Below are positions 1-13,054 of a stretch of DNA of 64,000 nucleotides, one piece after another. The translations under genes and the position numbers were made by a program. Each line of letters opens with the position of its first letter. The stretch's first letter is position 1. The notes under the pieces are model-generated. The model was not told where the DNA came from. It saw only the letters and a list, made by a program, of their open reading frames with translations, and made no database searches. Source of the DNA: Liolophura sinensis (taxonomy: Eukaryota; Mollusca; Polyplacophora; Chitonida; Chitonidae); the NCBI RefSeq assembly GCF_032854445.1, contig NC_088303.1:30731265-30795264 (forward strand), in the 5' to 3' direction.

Positions 1-1178
1 CACTGTTAGCCTGAAGCATGATGATGTAGCATGGTGTGGAGTTGTTGTGAAATTTGGGGGTCAACGGCGTTGTTACTGTCTGCATATTGGTTTTTTACAA
101 ACTAAATATGATCGTAATGAGGATTTACACAAGAATATAGTTATATTTGTTAAGAATGAGGTTATGTTCCCGCAATATTTGACCTTCCACGCATTATAGA
201 ATTTTTAGTCCACTTCTAGAATGTGGTGAGTAGAATGAATATTGTATCTTAGGACCAGCAAATAGCTGTGTGGGTAAACATCAGGAAGCTTACATAGCTT
301 GTGTACAAGAGAAAGTGTTATGCAAGCTAAGTCAGACACGTTTCTCATGTATAAGTTACACAGAAACCAGGCAATCCGACTCGCAGCTTTTGGCGTCCAC
401 AGCAACTTTTTGTCAGCCTGTGATATGTTACACATTTGTCTGAAATACATCACCTGGGTACGAATACGGGAATGGATTCACACGCGGGATAAACACGTCT
501 GCTGTTAAATATGTCAATATACTCGTAACTATTTCACCAGGTAATAGAAATATAATTCCAGCTGGAAAGCAAGCTGCAAAAAAAAAAGAAAAAATGGTAA
601 GCAGCTCTCAAAATATCACAGGTCTTCCATCTTCTCTCTCGTTCCTGTTCTCATGTCAGAAGGAGAAATCGTTAGCATACCTGGCTTTACATGATATTAA
701 AGCTGTTTTTTGAAATTTTTATACCACCGCTTAAATTTGGATTTATAACCAAAATGTATTTATTTCCGTAGCGTAATTGCTTAAGTTTGCACAAATCTCG
801 TTTTTCCTGGCTTAGATTTTTCTGTGTATTAAATTCGGACCAAGTTTATTTTTCTTTAAGCTGTATGCAGAAGAGTTATGTTATGTAATCATTGGGAAAG
901 CAGTGCAGTTTTGCTCAGAAGACATTTATAACGTGCTTGTGGAATCAGTCTATGCGCGTTTTATAAAATACAGCTTACATTCACTGAATTCCTCCTACAG
1001 TAAAGTTACGATATAACGTTGGAGAGAATAATTCGACTTAATTAATAATGCCACTTACTATTTTTAGTTCAGGACAAAAGTAAGTGTATGCTAAAAGCTA
1101 AAGTATGGATGTAGTGCTCGTTAGTTCAAGTTATCTTCACTTTTCCGTATTACAAGTTAACTATATATGTCATTTTAG
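1..1178. other. Intron of GH9 copy A; nothing else seen
   Basis: AT-rich sequence left of exon 8 of copy A. No exon 7-like segment and no recognised repeat. Confidence 0.6.
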
Positions 1179-4100
1179 ATCATGCTCTACAAACTCACCC
1201 GGAAAAGAAGATATCGCACGGACATTATCAGGACATTACAAGCCTGGCAGCCGGGAGGATCAGTGAAGTACACGCCCAAAGGCCTGGCTATACGATATGA
1301 ATGGGGACCGTTAAGATACTCAGGTCAGTTCCGGGAGTTCGCTCAGCTTTTGGATGAGGTGAAAGAGTTTAGCAAATAAATGAAGTAATGCGATTTTATC
1401 TTGGCGTTCTTTCATTGTGTACACGAGTGTTTTTGCTAACACCACCGCTACCATTGATTGTCTGTTACTCGATATCATCTGGAGATTTGCATTCATGTAA
1501 AGGAAAGACACTGTCAGACAGTAAAATTTGGAAACGGATTGGTGTCCGTAGAATAGGAAAGAAATTTCAGATTTACAAGGGAAATGTTTACGGTGGGAAT
1601 TATGTATTTCCATCTTTTAAACCATTTGCATACTTGTATTCACAAATTAAAATATAGTCAATATATGTGTAAAATATTTGACCATTTTTGACAAATCATC
1701 CAGTATTTACCTGTGCCGCTTCATTGTTTTTTGCATAATACTTAACTCTGTTAATCGAGTGTTTCTGAAATCGTGTAGCTATTTGTTTATGTAACTATTT
1801 ATTTTGTTGGTGTTTTACCCCGTACTCAAGAATATTTCACTTATACGACGGCCAGCATTATGGCCAGAGCCCGGAGAAACCTACGACTATTCGCAGTTTG
1901 CTGCAAGACAACGTAAGCGTCCCGGTATTTGTTTGCAGGCTGGTGTACTATATGATCTTAGTTATTTGCTCCTGTTTCCACTGCCTATTATATATTTAAT
2001 ATATTTTCAATATTTCAGCAAACATGGCTTTCATTGCCTTAGAGGCCGCAGACTTGGGCATATTTAGATGGTGGTACCGGAAATGGGCAACAAGACAGAT
2101 TCACTATGCTCTTGGGGACACTGGAAGGAGCTTTGTTGTTGGTTACGGTGAGAACCCCCCTCAGAGGCCTCATCATGCTGCCAGGTAACAATGTGTAAAA
2201 CCGTCTTGCATGCTTCTGAAACAACGTTATAAACGTTACATTGTATCATCTTGTTAATTCAACACCGAACGTGCACTCATATGCTACATGAACAATTCAT
2301 GAGCACGGCATTGAAAGATACATGGAAACCTGGAACACTGAAGCGAAAAGTATGGTTTAAGGGATAATGGTGTAAGTCCCTTCCTGTTGGTCCCCAGCAG
2401 AGTTTTGACGGCTATCACCTTTGACGTCACGACTGCAAATTGCTTGCGATGGCCTCAGGAAAACTGTAAATTGTAAAGTCATTCCTTAAATACCTCCCAA
2501 GAAGAAACTTAAGAGGCAAGCTTTCATTTGTATATTTATAAGTGAGGACATATGCTGAACTGCATGGTGAAAGAAAAAAAACCCCAAAATTTCATCTATT
2601 CTTTAAATAACAAGGGAATAAATATATCATATGGTAAGGAGATGTTCACATGATGACGTGTCGCTTTTCAGTCAAGATACAGGGTGTTGTATTTAGCGTT
2701 ATGTACCAAACTGCAGTTTTAACAAGCAAGTTTCAGGGTGCTAACTGAGATAGAGCACGTCAGATCGTAAGCAACGAAACATAACCCCAAGCTGAATCTT
2801 AAGCAAGACACGTCTCTTCCGCAAACATTTTGTATTGTTGGACTGAAATGATGTGACATGTAGACTAGAGTTCGTCAACACCTGCAACGCCTTAGCGCAG
2901 AATTTCCGTATGAAGATATACGCATGTATCCATCATTCACGACAAATGATTTGTTAATTATATTACCGTCACCCTGTAATCTGTATCATTATACATGTTC
3001 ATCAGACAGTGATTCATGATTTCCATGATCAACACAAGGTCACATGATATTCCACAAAACATGATGTACAACGATCTCGCTCCCACGCAGTGCAACCTCA
3101 CGCTCACAAAGTAATATCTCGTGCTCACGAGGCACTAGCCAATGATCGTTTTTGAATATCACTTTTCTCGAGCTGCCAATTCCTGATAGCCAATCATTCA
3201 ACACGCACTGTCATTACAATATTGAATATAAATGACCGGAAAACCCATTGTACTTGAGTTATCTTCTTATGTACACTCACAACGGAATTAGCAGTCGTTA
3301 TGAGAAATTTTGTCGATGACTTTTTATTTATTCCCTTAAAGGGATATACCCACTTATTCAGCTTAAAGAGTATCATGAATTGCAATAAACTACGTCAAAA
3401 TTTAAAATATCAGTCAAAATAAAACCTTGACTAAAACAAAATATCCGATGGCGCTGCTCCTGTATTAAAACGATATGATATACAAATTCTGTTAAACTAA
3501 TGTTGAACTTAGCTAAAAGCTTGGAAAGCTTATTGTTCTCGTACGGATTCTTCTTCCTCTTCTTTGTTTTTTCTTGCTCACCGGTTTTTGTAACTGCATG
3601 AAAACCGTAACCGCTACACAGATAGCGATTCTAGGTCTTAGAGGATATGTATGGGAAAACTGTTTGGCACTGTTTTGAACTTTTTGTGCGTGATGTACTT
3701 TTGCTGTGTGTAAAGACAGATTTGGAAGCCGTAAAACTGCACGCAGTTCTTGTTTAATTAATTGGTGTATTCAAGAATATTTCACTTATACGACGGAGGC
3801 CAGCGTCATGGCGAGGAAGAAACCGGGAATAGCTCAGGGGAAACTTGCAACCATCCGCAAGTTGCTGTAAGACCTTCCCTTCCAAACACACGTACGACTA
3901 GAGAGAAAAATAATGGCTTCAAAATACAAGTGTGTAAGCACTGACAATGCTCAAATGTTTCACGTAGACAATAGCGTCTTACTTAAATCTCTATTTCTAT
4001 CTTCACAAGCTCGTGCAGACCGTTTCCGTGGCCATGTACCTGGGACGACTACCTTAATGAAGGACCCAATCCTATTATCCTATACGGCGCGTTAGTGGGT

Positions 4101-4200
4101 GGTCCAGATATCAATGACCGTTACACAGATAATAGGACGGATTATCTACACAACGAAGTCACTTGTGACTACAACGCTGGGTTTCAGTCCAGTATAGCAG
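1179..4200 (+). CDS. GH9 cellulase copy A, 3' part only (partial at window edge)
   Basis: C-terminal third of a GH9 endo-beta-1,4-glucanase (hydrolysis of cellulose, presumably secreted). Three exons: 1179-1323, 2019-2184 and 4010-4200, each bounded by AG acceptor and GT donor. Their lengths (145, 166, 191 nt) and phases match exons 8, 9 and 10 of the three complete copies downstream. They encode 167 codons without a stop. Visible motifs: YTPKGLA and WGPLRYS in the first exon, FVVGYG and RPHH in the second, and YTDNRTDY followed by [12 protein letters not shown] in the third, which fits the second GH9 signature with its catalytic Glu. Odd points: the usual PHHR reads PHHA, and a NPAE-like loop reads FRWW. 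Exons 1-7 must lie left of the window. The terminal exon is uncertain (see 5207-5241). Frames and splice sites are intact, so I call it a gene, though a pseudogene that lost its last exon cannot be excluded. Confidence 0.85.
1795..1918 (-). mobile_element. SINE-1, 3' half, intron of GH9 copy A
   Basis: TTGGTGTTTTACCCCGTACT, AAGAATATTTCACTTATACG and GCCAGAGCCCGG. Confidence 0.85.
2391..2500 (+). repeat. Fragment of dispersed repeat R3, in an intron of GH9 copy A
   Basis: GTTTTGACGGCTATCACC and the following AAACTGTAAATTGTAAAG match the 3' part of the 46380 copy (GTTTTGACAGCTATCACC). Confidence 0.4.
3756..3912 (-). mobile_element. SINE-1, partial, intron of GH9 copy A
   Basis: AAGAATATTTCACTTATACG, diverged body, then ACGTACGACTAGAGAG. 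Confidence 0.8.
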
Positions 4201-4886
4201 GTAAGAGGAAGGAAGATAAGATATGTAAAGATCAAACACTATACTTACACGTCATATTCTCAAACTTTATTTCTTGAAAAGAATGGGAAGTGAGAATGAA
4301 ATCCATCGACATCAACGAGATTGGCATTATTTCCATTCCAAATACCGTTTTCGCACGTTTTCATTGGAACAGATATGCCATTTTGTCCTTGTATTTAATA
4401 CTGATATAAACTGAAAAGCGCTTTGTTATTTACAATAATCACAGACATAGAAATTATAGTCTAAAACTAACGAATAGCTAAAAATTAATCAATAACTCGG
4501 CTTCTAACTTCCCATTCAACTTTCAGTAATTCGTTAACTGTTGTTTCTATGTCTTTCGTCGTTGTAAATAACAGATCGTTTTTCAGTTTGTATCAGTATT
4601 GAATACATGGACAAAATGGTATCTCTGGCAATTCTATTCCAATGAAAAGATACGAAACGGTATTTGTATTGGAAATAATGCCGACCTTGTAGATGCCGAG
4701 ATGCAAATAGTCATACTTATGCTTAGATCTAAGGGAGATAACTTTTATCACTTCGCATTAAGCTCATATTCTCTACCTGGATATACTAGGAGTAGGGTTT
4801 CATACTGGTGCCTGGGTGAGATTTTCCACATGTGCTTTCCACGAGGCGATACAATTGATACATATAGATCTTCAATATGTTCTCAA

Positions 4887-5153
4887 GGGGCCTCCATGGC
4901 CGAGGTGATTAGCGTGCCAGCGCGGCACAATGGCCCTGGAGCCTCTCATCAATGCGTGGCTGTGAGACCAAGTCCAGCACATGCTCGCTTCCTCTCTGGC
5001 CATATGTGGGAAGGGTTTGCAGCAGCCTGCGGATACCATTGGGCCTCCCCCGTGCTCTGTCTGGTTTCCTCGCACATAATGCTGGCCGCCGTATATGTGA
5101 AATATTCTTGAGTATGGCGTAAAACGCCAATTAATCAAATAAATAAATAAACA
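4887..5153 (+). mobile_element. SINE-1, near full length
   Basis: tRNA-derived SINE. The head GGGGCCTCCATGGCCGAGG carries a box A-like motif and CAAGTCC a box B-like motif. The body has GCCTCCCCCGTGCTCTG and ATAATGCTGGCCGCCG. The 3' end has GTGAAATATTCTTGAGTA, GGCGTAAAACGCCAAT and an (AAAT)n tail. Confidence 0.85.
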
Positions 5154-5206
5154 AATCAATAGATCTTGAGCTATGGTATTGTTGATCATTTTGTTTCATT
5201 TTTCAG

Positions 5207-5241
5207 TTCTCCGTAATATATACAAAAAGGACTATTCATGA
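5207..5241 (+). CDS. Possible terminal exon of GH9 copy A
   Basis: A pyrimidine-rich TTTTTCAG acceptor is followed in the correct phase (phase 1, completing a codon begun with G) by eleven codons and TGA, giving VLRNIYKKDYS. Copies B, C and D end with a similar very short last exon (GLKLAK in B; GLKHLALIGELPATY in C), but the sequence here is not clearly homologous and no AATAAA follows closely. A SINE sits just upstream. The real last exon of A may instead be lost. Confidence 0.2.
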
Positions 5242-5699
5242 AATCTACAGAGTGTCCAAGGCGATCGCCATTGGGTGTGTGACGTCATTCACGACATCGG
5301 GTTGTTCCTGTAGAATATCACATGACCTCAAATGACGTTCAACTATAAAGATTTTAAGCCCTCTCATGGATTTACGGTCACAGCTGATTTGACAAAATAC
5401 TTTTTTAGTTTCACACTTTGTGGATAAATGTCTCCTTATCACACTGCTCAGAGTGTGTGGGCATATCGAAGTGTGATATCACAAACTCAAGTCATCCGTT
5501 GAAGGCCAACAAGTTTGTCTCCTGACGTTTGGGATGAAAAAAAAGGTATGTGACAGGCGGTAAACATGTGTGGGTTTGAATGAATTATACATAAGGAAAC
5601 GTACAAGAGAGCAGCTCTTGTCATCAGGATATACCCGCCCGTAATACGTGTAACATACATTTATAAGAATTACATGTACGAGTTTAATCAGACACATGG

Positions 5700-6830
5700 A
5701 TGACTGATGAGATACGTGGAAAATCCGTGTGTTTGACTATATATGTAGGAGCTGGATGATTTATATGGATAATTTGAACCATTCGTGTGTTTGACTATAT
5801 ATGTAGGAGCTGGATGATTTACATGGATAATTTGAACCATCCGTGTGTTTGACTATATATGTAGGAGCTGGCTGATTTACATGGATAATTTGAACCATCC
5901 GTGTGTTTGACTATATATGTAGGAGCTGGATGATTTACATGGATAATTTGAACCATTCGTGTGTTTGACTATATATGTAGGAGCTGGATGATTTACATGG
6001 ATAATTTGAACCAGGCACATTTTTGAGATGAATCAAATACTTGCTTAGGTTGGATCAGGTATGTGTATTATTTGGATCAAGCACTTAGATAACTTCCATC
6101 AGGTAGGTGGGCGAAATTGATCAGAAGCTTGGACGGCTGGGTTCAAGTTTTTGGAACTGAAACTGAAAGAATGCAAGTAGAGGAGTTGGATCAGGAACCT
6201 GAATGAATGGGATCTGTCGCATGCTGCACTTGGATCAGGCAAGTCGATGAACTGTATCTGATGCACGGTTGACATGGGCCAGGCACTGCGACGAATTGTA
6301 TCTAGCGCAAGGTTGACATGGGCCAGACACGTCGATGAATTGTATCTGACGCACGGTTGACATAGGTTAGGCGCTTTGACGAATTGTATCTGGCGCACTA
6401 TCAACATGGACCAGGCACTTCGACGAATTGTTTGTGGCGCATGGTTGACTTGAATAAGGCACTTTTATGTGGTGAAGCAGGATTGCAGAAGATTGTAAAA
6501 TGTGAAATCGATCATCAACATCAAGATGATACTTTATTGCATGGTCAACCACTGGTCAGCCGTGCACTTGACTTGGGCCAGATACAGGCAGTGGACGGCA
6601 TGGACCAGTAATATATCGATGACTTGGATCAGCCACGAGGATGACTTGGATCATATGGTCTCAGGTACAGATATATAGAACACTTATGTAGAGACGAATG
6701 GGGTGAATTCTTCAATCGCATCAGGTATAGGATACTTCCGAGAGACAAATCAGGCCATTCCTAGAATCCGATCAGGTACAGGAAAACCCACGTAAATTCT
6801 CGAAACTGATCAGGTATGCGGATAGGTCTA
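5700..6830. repeat. Compound degenerate satellite with 58-bp and 44-bp homogenised segments
   Basis: From about 5722 to 6012 there are five near-identical 58-bp units containing GTGTGTTTGACTATATATG and GATGATTTACATGG. From about 6265 to 6460 there are four to five 44-bp units containing GTTGACATGGGCCAGGCAC and GACGAATTGTATCTG. Between and after them, degenerate TTGGATCAGG phrases recur to about 6830, suggesting one old array with local re-expansions. No gene is visible. Confidence 0.85.
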
Positions 6831-9189
6831 TCTGTCTTTAATGATACGTCAGATGAAGATCGCGTTCCCCCAAAAAACTCACATTGTAAGTCATTTATCG
6901 TAAATGAAGAATAATCATTATACGTGTATTTTTTTTCTAAAACCCTTGACAAAACTGTATCCCTAATAACGTCACTAAGTACTAAATGTAACCCGTTTAT
7001 CTACGAGAATAATTATTATCTCGCTCATTGTTTAGAATAAGGGTCTTTTAGCACAATATTTACATCATATGGGTGTATGCACAGTCATTCCGCTTTTTTG
7101 TAAGTTGCTGGACCACTTTTACTTTCTTTCATTATTGCAAAATACCCAAAGCTGCGCATGTCGACTAGGACAATACTTCTTGCAAGCTGGCTTATACAAT
7201 TAACGCTGGCTTTAACATTTCAAGTCCGTTCTCTCTGTGCCAAAATGGAAGATCGTTGGCTGGATTTAGGACACAAGAAGGCAGAGAGTACGAGGACAAG
7301 AGATTTCATGATATATCCCACATCAAACAAAATACTTCGCTTTTCACTGAACAGCAGCGGACACATGGGGGATATGTGCTTCCATGTTTCCCGCAGCCGA
7401 CGTATCCCTTTGTTTGGTTGTGAAAATAATGATCACGTCTTTTGTGGCCAATAACATACCATGGCCGTGTACCAAGCACCTTAGAGTAATTCACACCAGA
7501 TGTGAGTAATTCACACCAGATGTGAGCCATTGTAGACCGCTATCGCTAAATGAGCCTACTGATGTGATAATTTCTGTTAAAAATAATAACATGTTGTACG
7601 CATTAAACTGATCTTATTGGTGTAAAATTGACTGAGTGATAATCTCGAAGCCTGCAACAGGAAGGAACACTCAATCATGGCGCATAACCAAGGTAGATAT
7701 AGCGCCAATTGGATGTTGCCCAAGGAAGGATAACTCAGTTGTGTAATCCAATGGACAGTATCAGTGAGTATTCACTTGCGAGATTACGTGCCTTAATACG
7801 TGATCATACGTTACCGAGACAAGTCTCGTGTATAGATGGGCGCCATCAGCGCAGAGATTTCCCCGAAAATTTCGGGATAATTGTTGGCAGAGGAGTATCA
7901 GATATTTAGTAAGTATTTTTAGATTCCTTGAGTCTATATTTCTACTAATTGCATAAAATCAAGCACCTACCTGTATCTGAATTGATCAAAAACATCCAAA
8001 ATAAAAATGAACTATTTACTCACGTATTAGCTAATGAATATTAAGTTGTTCAACATGGCAGTGTCCACGAAAGGCAGCATGAAAAGCACGAAGAAGTAAT
8101 CGCGTATGCCAAGGGACGGGGTGGCGTTTCTGTACAGTTAAAGGCAAAACAGATCACCGCTCTTCGTGCGGCATATGAGAAAAAAGGCTTGTATATCAGC
8201 TTATGCCTTGGGTCGAGAACACAGTGAAGAACCTACGTTAACTCTTGTTGCAAAACCTAGTGGTAAGTCTGTAAGTATATTTAAATTGCTGTGGTTCAGC
8301 TTGAGCACGAACGGAGATGATAACAATACCCACGAACGCCTCTAAATAGCGCACTGCTCAACATTTCGGTACGTTCGCCATCACGAGCAGTTGTGTAGAT
8401 ATAAAGGCCAAAGTAGTCATCTAAGATCAGGTAACGTAATGCGCGCGCCTCGCTTTCGACGTCGCTGTTGTAAAAAGAATGGCGCTCAAGTATCTTAGAG
8501 ATGTAATCTCAACGGAGGCATTTGGTACATTTCTATTTCAGAATGTGAGTAATCCCTGAGTTATCTTCCCCTAGACAACATCCAGATGGCGCTAAGCGTA
8601 TCTTGGTAATAGGCTATAAGTTAACATCGTTTCCAATTACATGACGTACATACTGACTTTCAGTTTTAACGGGAACCAGATTGTTGCTTTCAGCGAACGA
8701 AATGGAATGAAAATGAAATTAACAATATATGAACTGAGGCCACGGTGAGTTGTCTTATACTGTAATGTGGCAAAGTAAATAACAGCTGACTAGTGTCTAC
8801 TTTAGATTTTATATATTGTCCTCTTTTTACTTGAGAAGGCACGCTGGAGAGAAGATGGAACACAAAAATGTTCCCTATTGTGATATCCACAATTTCAGCA
8901 TTACTACCTCTTATCTCCTCCTTCCAGTTCCTTATTAAATATGCAGACTGCCAATCGATGGGACAGGAATAAACATATATGTATATCTATGTATCTAGTT
9001 CATCGAGTGTATACTATCATTTTTCATGTACAGCTTTCGTCCTAGTTGAAATATTTTGTTTTATGTGTACACAAGAGATATTTTGGGACCATCTTATATT
9101 TGGCATGTTTGATGAACAAGTATATTTCTTATTCGAACACGCCCCAAGTTTTGCATATACGGCTCGGATACCGCACGGGGAGCAGATAG
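6831..9189. other. Intergenic, no supported gene
   Basis: Several short open stretches (for example 7158-7454 and one ending near 8233) have no recognisable domain, no consistent splice context and overlapping open frames on the other strand. A direct repeat AGTAATTCACACCAGATGTG occurs at about 7485-7525. Confidence 0.5.
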
Positions 9190-9405
9190 CCCCCCGCACC
9201 GTGCAGAGCAGAAAATTCCCCGCACGGTGCAGAGCAGAAAGCTCCCCGCACAGTGCAGAGCAGGGAGCTCCCTGCACGGTGCGGAGCAGAAAGTTCCCCG
9301 CAAAGTGCAGAGCCGAAAGCTCCCGCACAGTGCAGATCAGAAAGTTCTCGGCAAAGTGTAGAGCAGAAAGCTCCCCGCACATTGCAGAGCAGAAAGCTTC
9401 CCGTG
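9190..9405. repeat. GC-rich 27-bp tandem array
   Basis: About eight units of 27 bp containing GTGCAGAGCAGAAAGCTCCC. GC-rich in an AT-rich setting. The period is a multiple of three and keeps several frames open on both strands; I do not regard these frames as genes. Confidence 0.85.
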
Positions 9406-10059
9406 GATGCTGTGAAGGATCGTAAGGTTCCTGTCTCTTTTGTACCGTGCGGTCACTGGCCGTGGGGTTCCGATTAATAAAATTGCAACTTTGTCGTAGC
9501 AGGGCCTGGTGACCGTTTTTTTTTTAAATCTTTCTAGAGAATACCCCGCAGTACAGAACCGTTCAGTATTGTGAAGTTACAACTTTGTTGTGTAGAACGT
9601 GGCGTATTCAGAATCACGAACACGAATAAGGCGTAATTACGATCACAAAATTGAAACCATACGCAAATCAGAGGTATACTTCCTCGTCTCTATAAGTGGT
9701 ATGGGATTCGTAAAATCAGGTAAAAAAAAAAAGAAAAAAAAACAAAAAAAAAAACATTTTTTTTGTGTTTGTGATTAAATTTGCAAATCCTCTATATGCA
9801 AATGATTTATCTAATCTATATTTGTCTTATTGATCCGTGTGCATCACACATACATACATACATATCCATATTCAGTAGCCTTCATTTGCTTTTTCTGTTA
9901 TCAACGCTGTAAATAAACCTTTTGGATCTATTTATAAAATGTCTCCGCCTTGCTTATTTTTATATGCCATCCAACCCATGACCATAAAGCCCTTAGTGTG
10001 ACTCAATACAAGAACATGTATACGATTCTTAGAGTGTCTCAATCCAAGACTATATAAGG

Positions 10060-10130
10060 GACAACCTGCGGATAGTCCTGGTTTTTTTTTCCGCAAACCG
10101 CTGTATAAGTGAAATATTCCTCAATGCGGC
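10060..10130 (+). mobile_element. SINE-1 fragment
   Basis: CAACCTGCGGATAGTC and GTATAAGTGAAATATTCCTC, next to the 36-bp array. Confidence 0.7.
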
Positions 10131-11130
10131 TCATAGCGTGACTCACTCCTAGATCATATATGAGAGTCCTAGCGTGACTCATTACAAAATCATACATGAG
10201 AATTCTAGGGTGACTCCTAGATCATGCAAGAGGTTACTAATATGAATCAAGACCATGCATGGAACTCCCAGTGCGACTCAATCCACATTCATACTCCTGG
10301 CTCCCAGTGTGACTCAATCCAAGTTCACACTTCGGGTTCATACTACGGGCTCCCAGTGTGACTTAATCCAAGTTCATACTCCGGGCTCCCAGTGTGACTT
10401 AATCCAAGATCATACTCCGGGCTCCTAATGTGACTCAACCCAAGTTCATACTACGGGCTCCCAGTGTGACTCAATCCAAGTTCATACTCCGGACTCCCAG
10501 TGTGACTCAATCCAAGTTCATACTCCGGGCTCCCAGTGTGACTTAATCCAAGGTCATACTCCGGGCTCCTAATGTGACTCAATCCAAGTTCATACTCCGG
10601 GCTCCCAGTGTGACTCAATTCAAGTTCATACTCCGGACTCCCAGTGTGACTTAATCCAAGGTCATACTCCGGGCTCCTGATGTGACTCAATCCAAATGCA
10701 TACTCCGGGCTCCCAGAGTGACTCAATCCAAGTTCATACCCCAGGCTCTTAGTGTGACTCATTTCAAGTTCATACTCCGGGCTCCCAGTGTAACTTAATC
10801 CGCATTCATACTCCGGGCTCCCAGGGTGACTGAAATTTAAGTTCATACTCCGGGCTCCCAGGGTGACTGAAACTTAAGTTCATACTCCGGGCTATCAGTG
10901 TGACTCAATCCAGGTTGATAATCTGGGCTCCCAGTGTGACTCAATCCAAGTTCATACTCCGGACTCCCAGTGTGACTCAATCCAAGTTTATACTCCGGGC
11001 TATCAGTGTGACTCAATCCAAGTTCATACTCCAGGCTCCCATTGTGACTCAATTCAAGATCATATTTTGGGCGCCAAGTGGGACTCAGTCCAAGATCATA
11101 CCTGGGACTCCTAGTGTGAATCTATCCAAG
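10120..11130. repeat. 36-bp tandem array
   Basis: Roughly 28 units containing GGGCTCCCAGTGTGACTCAA and CCAAGTTCATACTCC. The 36-bp period gives a 12-residue repeat (SPEYELGLSHTG type) on the minus strand. Edges are degenerate and the centre uniform, as in a minisatellite. Confidence 0.9.
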
Positions 11131-11711
11131 ATCACACAGGGGCACCGCGCTGAAGAAAATATTCCACTTATACCATTCACTTTTGTAGGTGAAATAATCT
11201 TAAAGGTGGAGAAAACATAAAAAATGACATAAAGTTCAGATGAAAGAGTGCGAAAAGTTATGCCTAAATGTGGTCTTAAAAGACACTTAAAAATAATCTT
11301 TGTATGGTGAGTATTTGGGGCCACCTTTTGGTATTTATAATCTGTTTAATAATGTCATAAATGAGGATGTAACACAGGTATAATAAATATGTTTGCACTA
11401 GAATTTGTTCTTTTCAGCTAACAAATGTATTAAACCTCAATTTGGATCATGTTTATATTTTAATATGTTCATAAATATAATCATAATTTAGGTTAATTGC
11501 GTATCTTTTGATATAAACAACAAATTTACATTCAAATAAATTTCTTAGACAAGCATCACATCCTTATTTAGAACATTATTATGCAACAACTATAAATACC
11601 AAAAGGTGGTCCCAAATACCCACAATACAAAAATATTTTCAAATACCCTTTTCTCTTGAAAAAAAAAAATTCAAAAAACTATTAAAGATCATATTTGCAA
11701 ATAAGTTATTG

Positions 11712-11828
11712 GAGTTTTACGCTATACTCAAGGATATTTAACTTATACGACGGCGGGCAGCATCATGGCAGGAGCAAGCCGGACAGAGCCCGAAGGAAAC
11801 CCACGACCATTCACGTCTTGCTGTCGAG
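11712..11828 (-). mobile_element. SINE-1 fragment
   Basis: GTTTTACGCTATACTCAAGG and CACTTATACG-like 3' unit, then ACAGAGCCCGAAGG. Confidence 0.78.
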
Positions 11829-11910
11829 CGTTTATATTCACAAAAGTCAAATGAACATGCATTGAAAGATATAATATACAAATTACTCGTCCAAGACCGA
11901 GATTTAAGTT

Positions 11911-12065
11911 ATTTATTTATTTGATTGATGTTTTACACCGTTCTCAATAATGTTTCACTTATACTACGGCGGCCAGCATTATGGTGGGAGGAAACCGGGC
12001 AGAGCCCGGGGGAAACCCACCACCATACACAGGTTAATGTCAGACCTTCCCACGTAGGTCTGGAG
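11911..12065 (-). mobile_element. SINE-1, 3' half
   Basis: (ATTT)n tail complement, TTTCACTTATACTACGGCGG and GGGCAGAGCCCGGG. Confidence 0.85.
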
Positions 12066-13054
12066 CCGAGATTCAAGCTACGACGCGTGAATCTAACGAT
12101 TGTGAAAGACACAAGCCGCTCTTCACATCAGTTACTAAATTCTGTTGGGATTCATATCAGATGAGTGTGTCAAGCACATCTGACAACAGATTTCTTCGCC
12201 ACTTGGACTCCATCACACAGAATAACGCTACACAGCGGAGTAAGATCGTTCTCCATATAGTTATGCATTGAATAATTACACTAAACAAGTTGCATACCGA
12301 TTTTGCTGTGCCAGGAGGAGATAAACCTCAATTCTCAGAAGAACCTAACCAGCAGTACAGTTATCTCCCCTTTTCATGCATTCCGTTTTTAACGTTTAAA
12401 AACTGTCGTCTGTCTCACCGAGGTAGTGGTAAACGTCTTGACACATGCATTAAATGCATTGGAAATGGTTATAATATTTGGACATATTGTTTCCAATGCA
12501 GCAACATGAAAAAAACTGCATACACGAAGCTTAAAAATCCACGTGGTGTTGCATAAAAGCTGTTGAGTACGAGAAACAATTTTAATGTTTGAGGCTTGTT
12601 TCATATTTCTTAATAACACTATAAGGATGTTTGGTATTTCCTGAGACGAGTGTTCCACAACAAATTCTTGTCGACCTTGTCCAATTTGCGATCCTTTAGT
12701 GATCTTTCCTGACGTACATGACTCAAATTGTTCGAAGATGTGTGGGATGAATCTCCAAACACCAGCTGGTTAGCAGCTGACTGCAGGACGCGTCTGATGA
12801 CCTCAAATAGCACCTGGGTAAAGGTGTTCACGTCTAGTCATCTCAGTAGCACGCGTAGGTGTCACAATTGTTTTTCATTTCAAAGAAAACGGCCATTTTA
12901 GACAAAAACACCAGAGCCCAGTTATTCAAAAGTGTATCAGCTAATGTTGGTATTAAGTCATATTTTATATTTAAAATTAAAATTTTAGCCAAACTCATCA
13001 GCCAAAGGAGTTCTCCAAAGTGAAAGTATAACATCAGCAGGTTTCGTTCATATT

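Noticed and set aside
4599-5111. 170-codon open frame
   Set aside because: Its right half is a SINE-1 copy and the left half has no recognisable protein features.
7158-7454. 98-codon open frame with a hydrophobic, signal-like start
   Set aside because: No homology recognised, an open frame overlaps on the other strand, and there is no promoter or splice support.
8049-8233. Open stretch of about 60 codons rich in Glu, Lys and His
   Set aside because: No start, splice frame or family recognised; could be a degraded transposon piece but I cannot support it.
9017-9425. Overlapping open frames on both strands with Ala/Cys/Ser-rich repeats
   Set aside because: They coincide with the GC-rich 27-bp array; four overlapping open frames indicate repeat periodicity, not coding.
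10451-11052. Long minus-strand open frames encoding a 12-residue repeat protein
   Set aside because: Explained by a 36-bp minisatellite with a period divisible by three; the opposite strand is open too, and there is no signal, domain or splice context.
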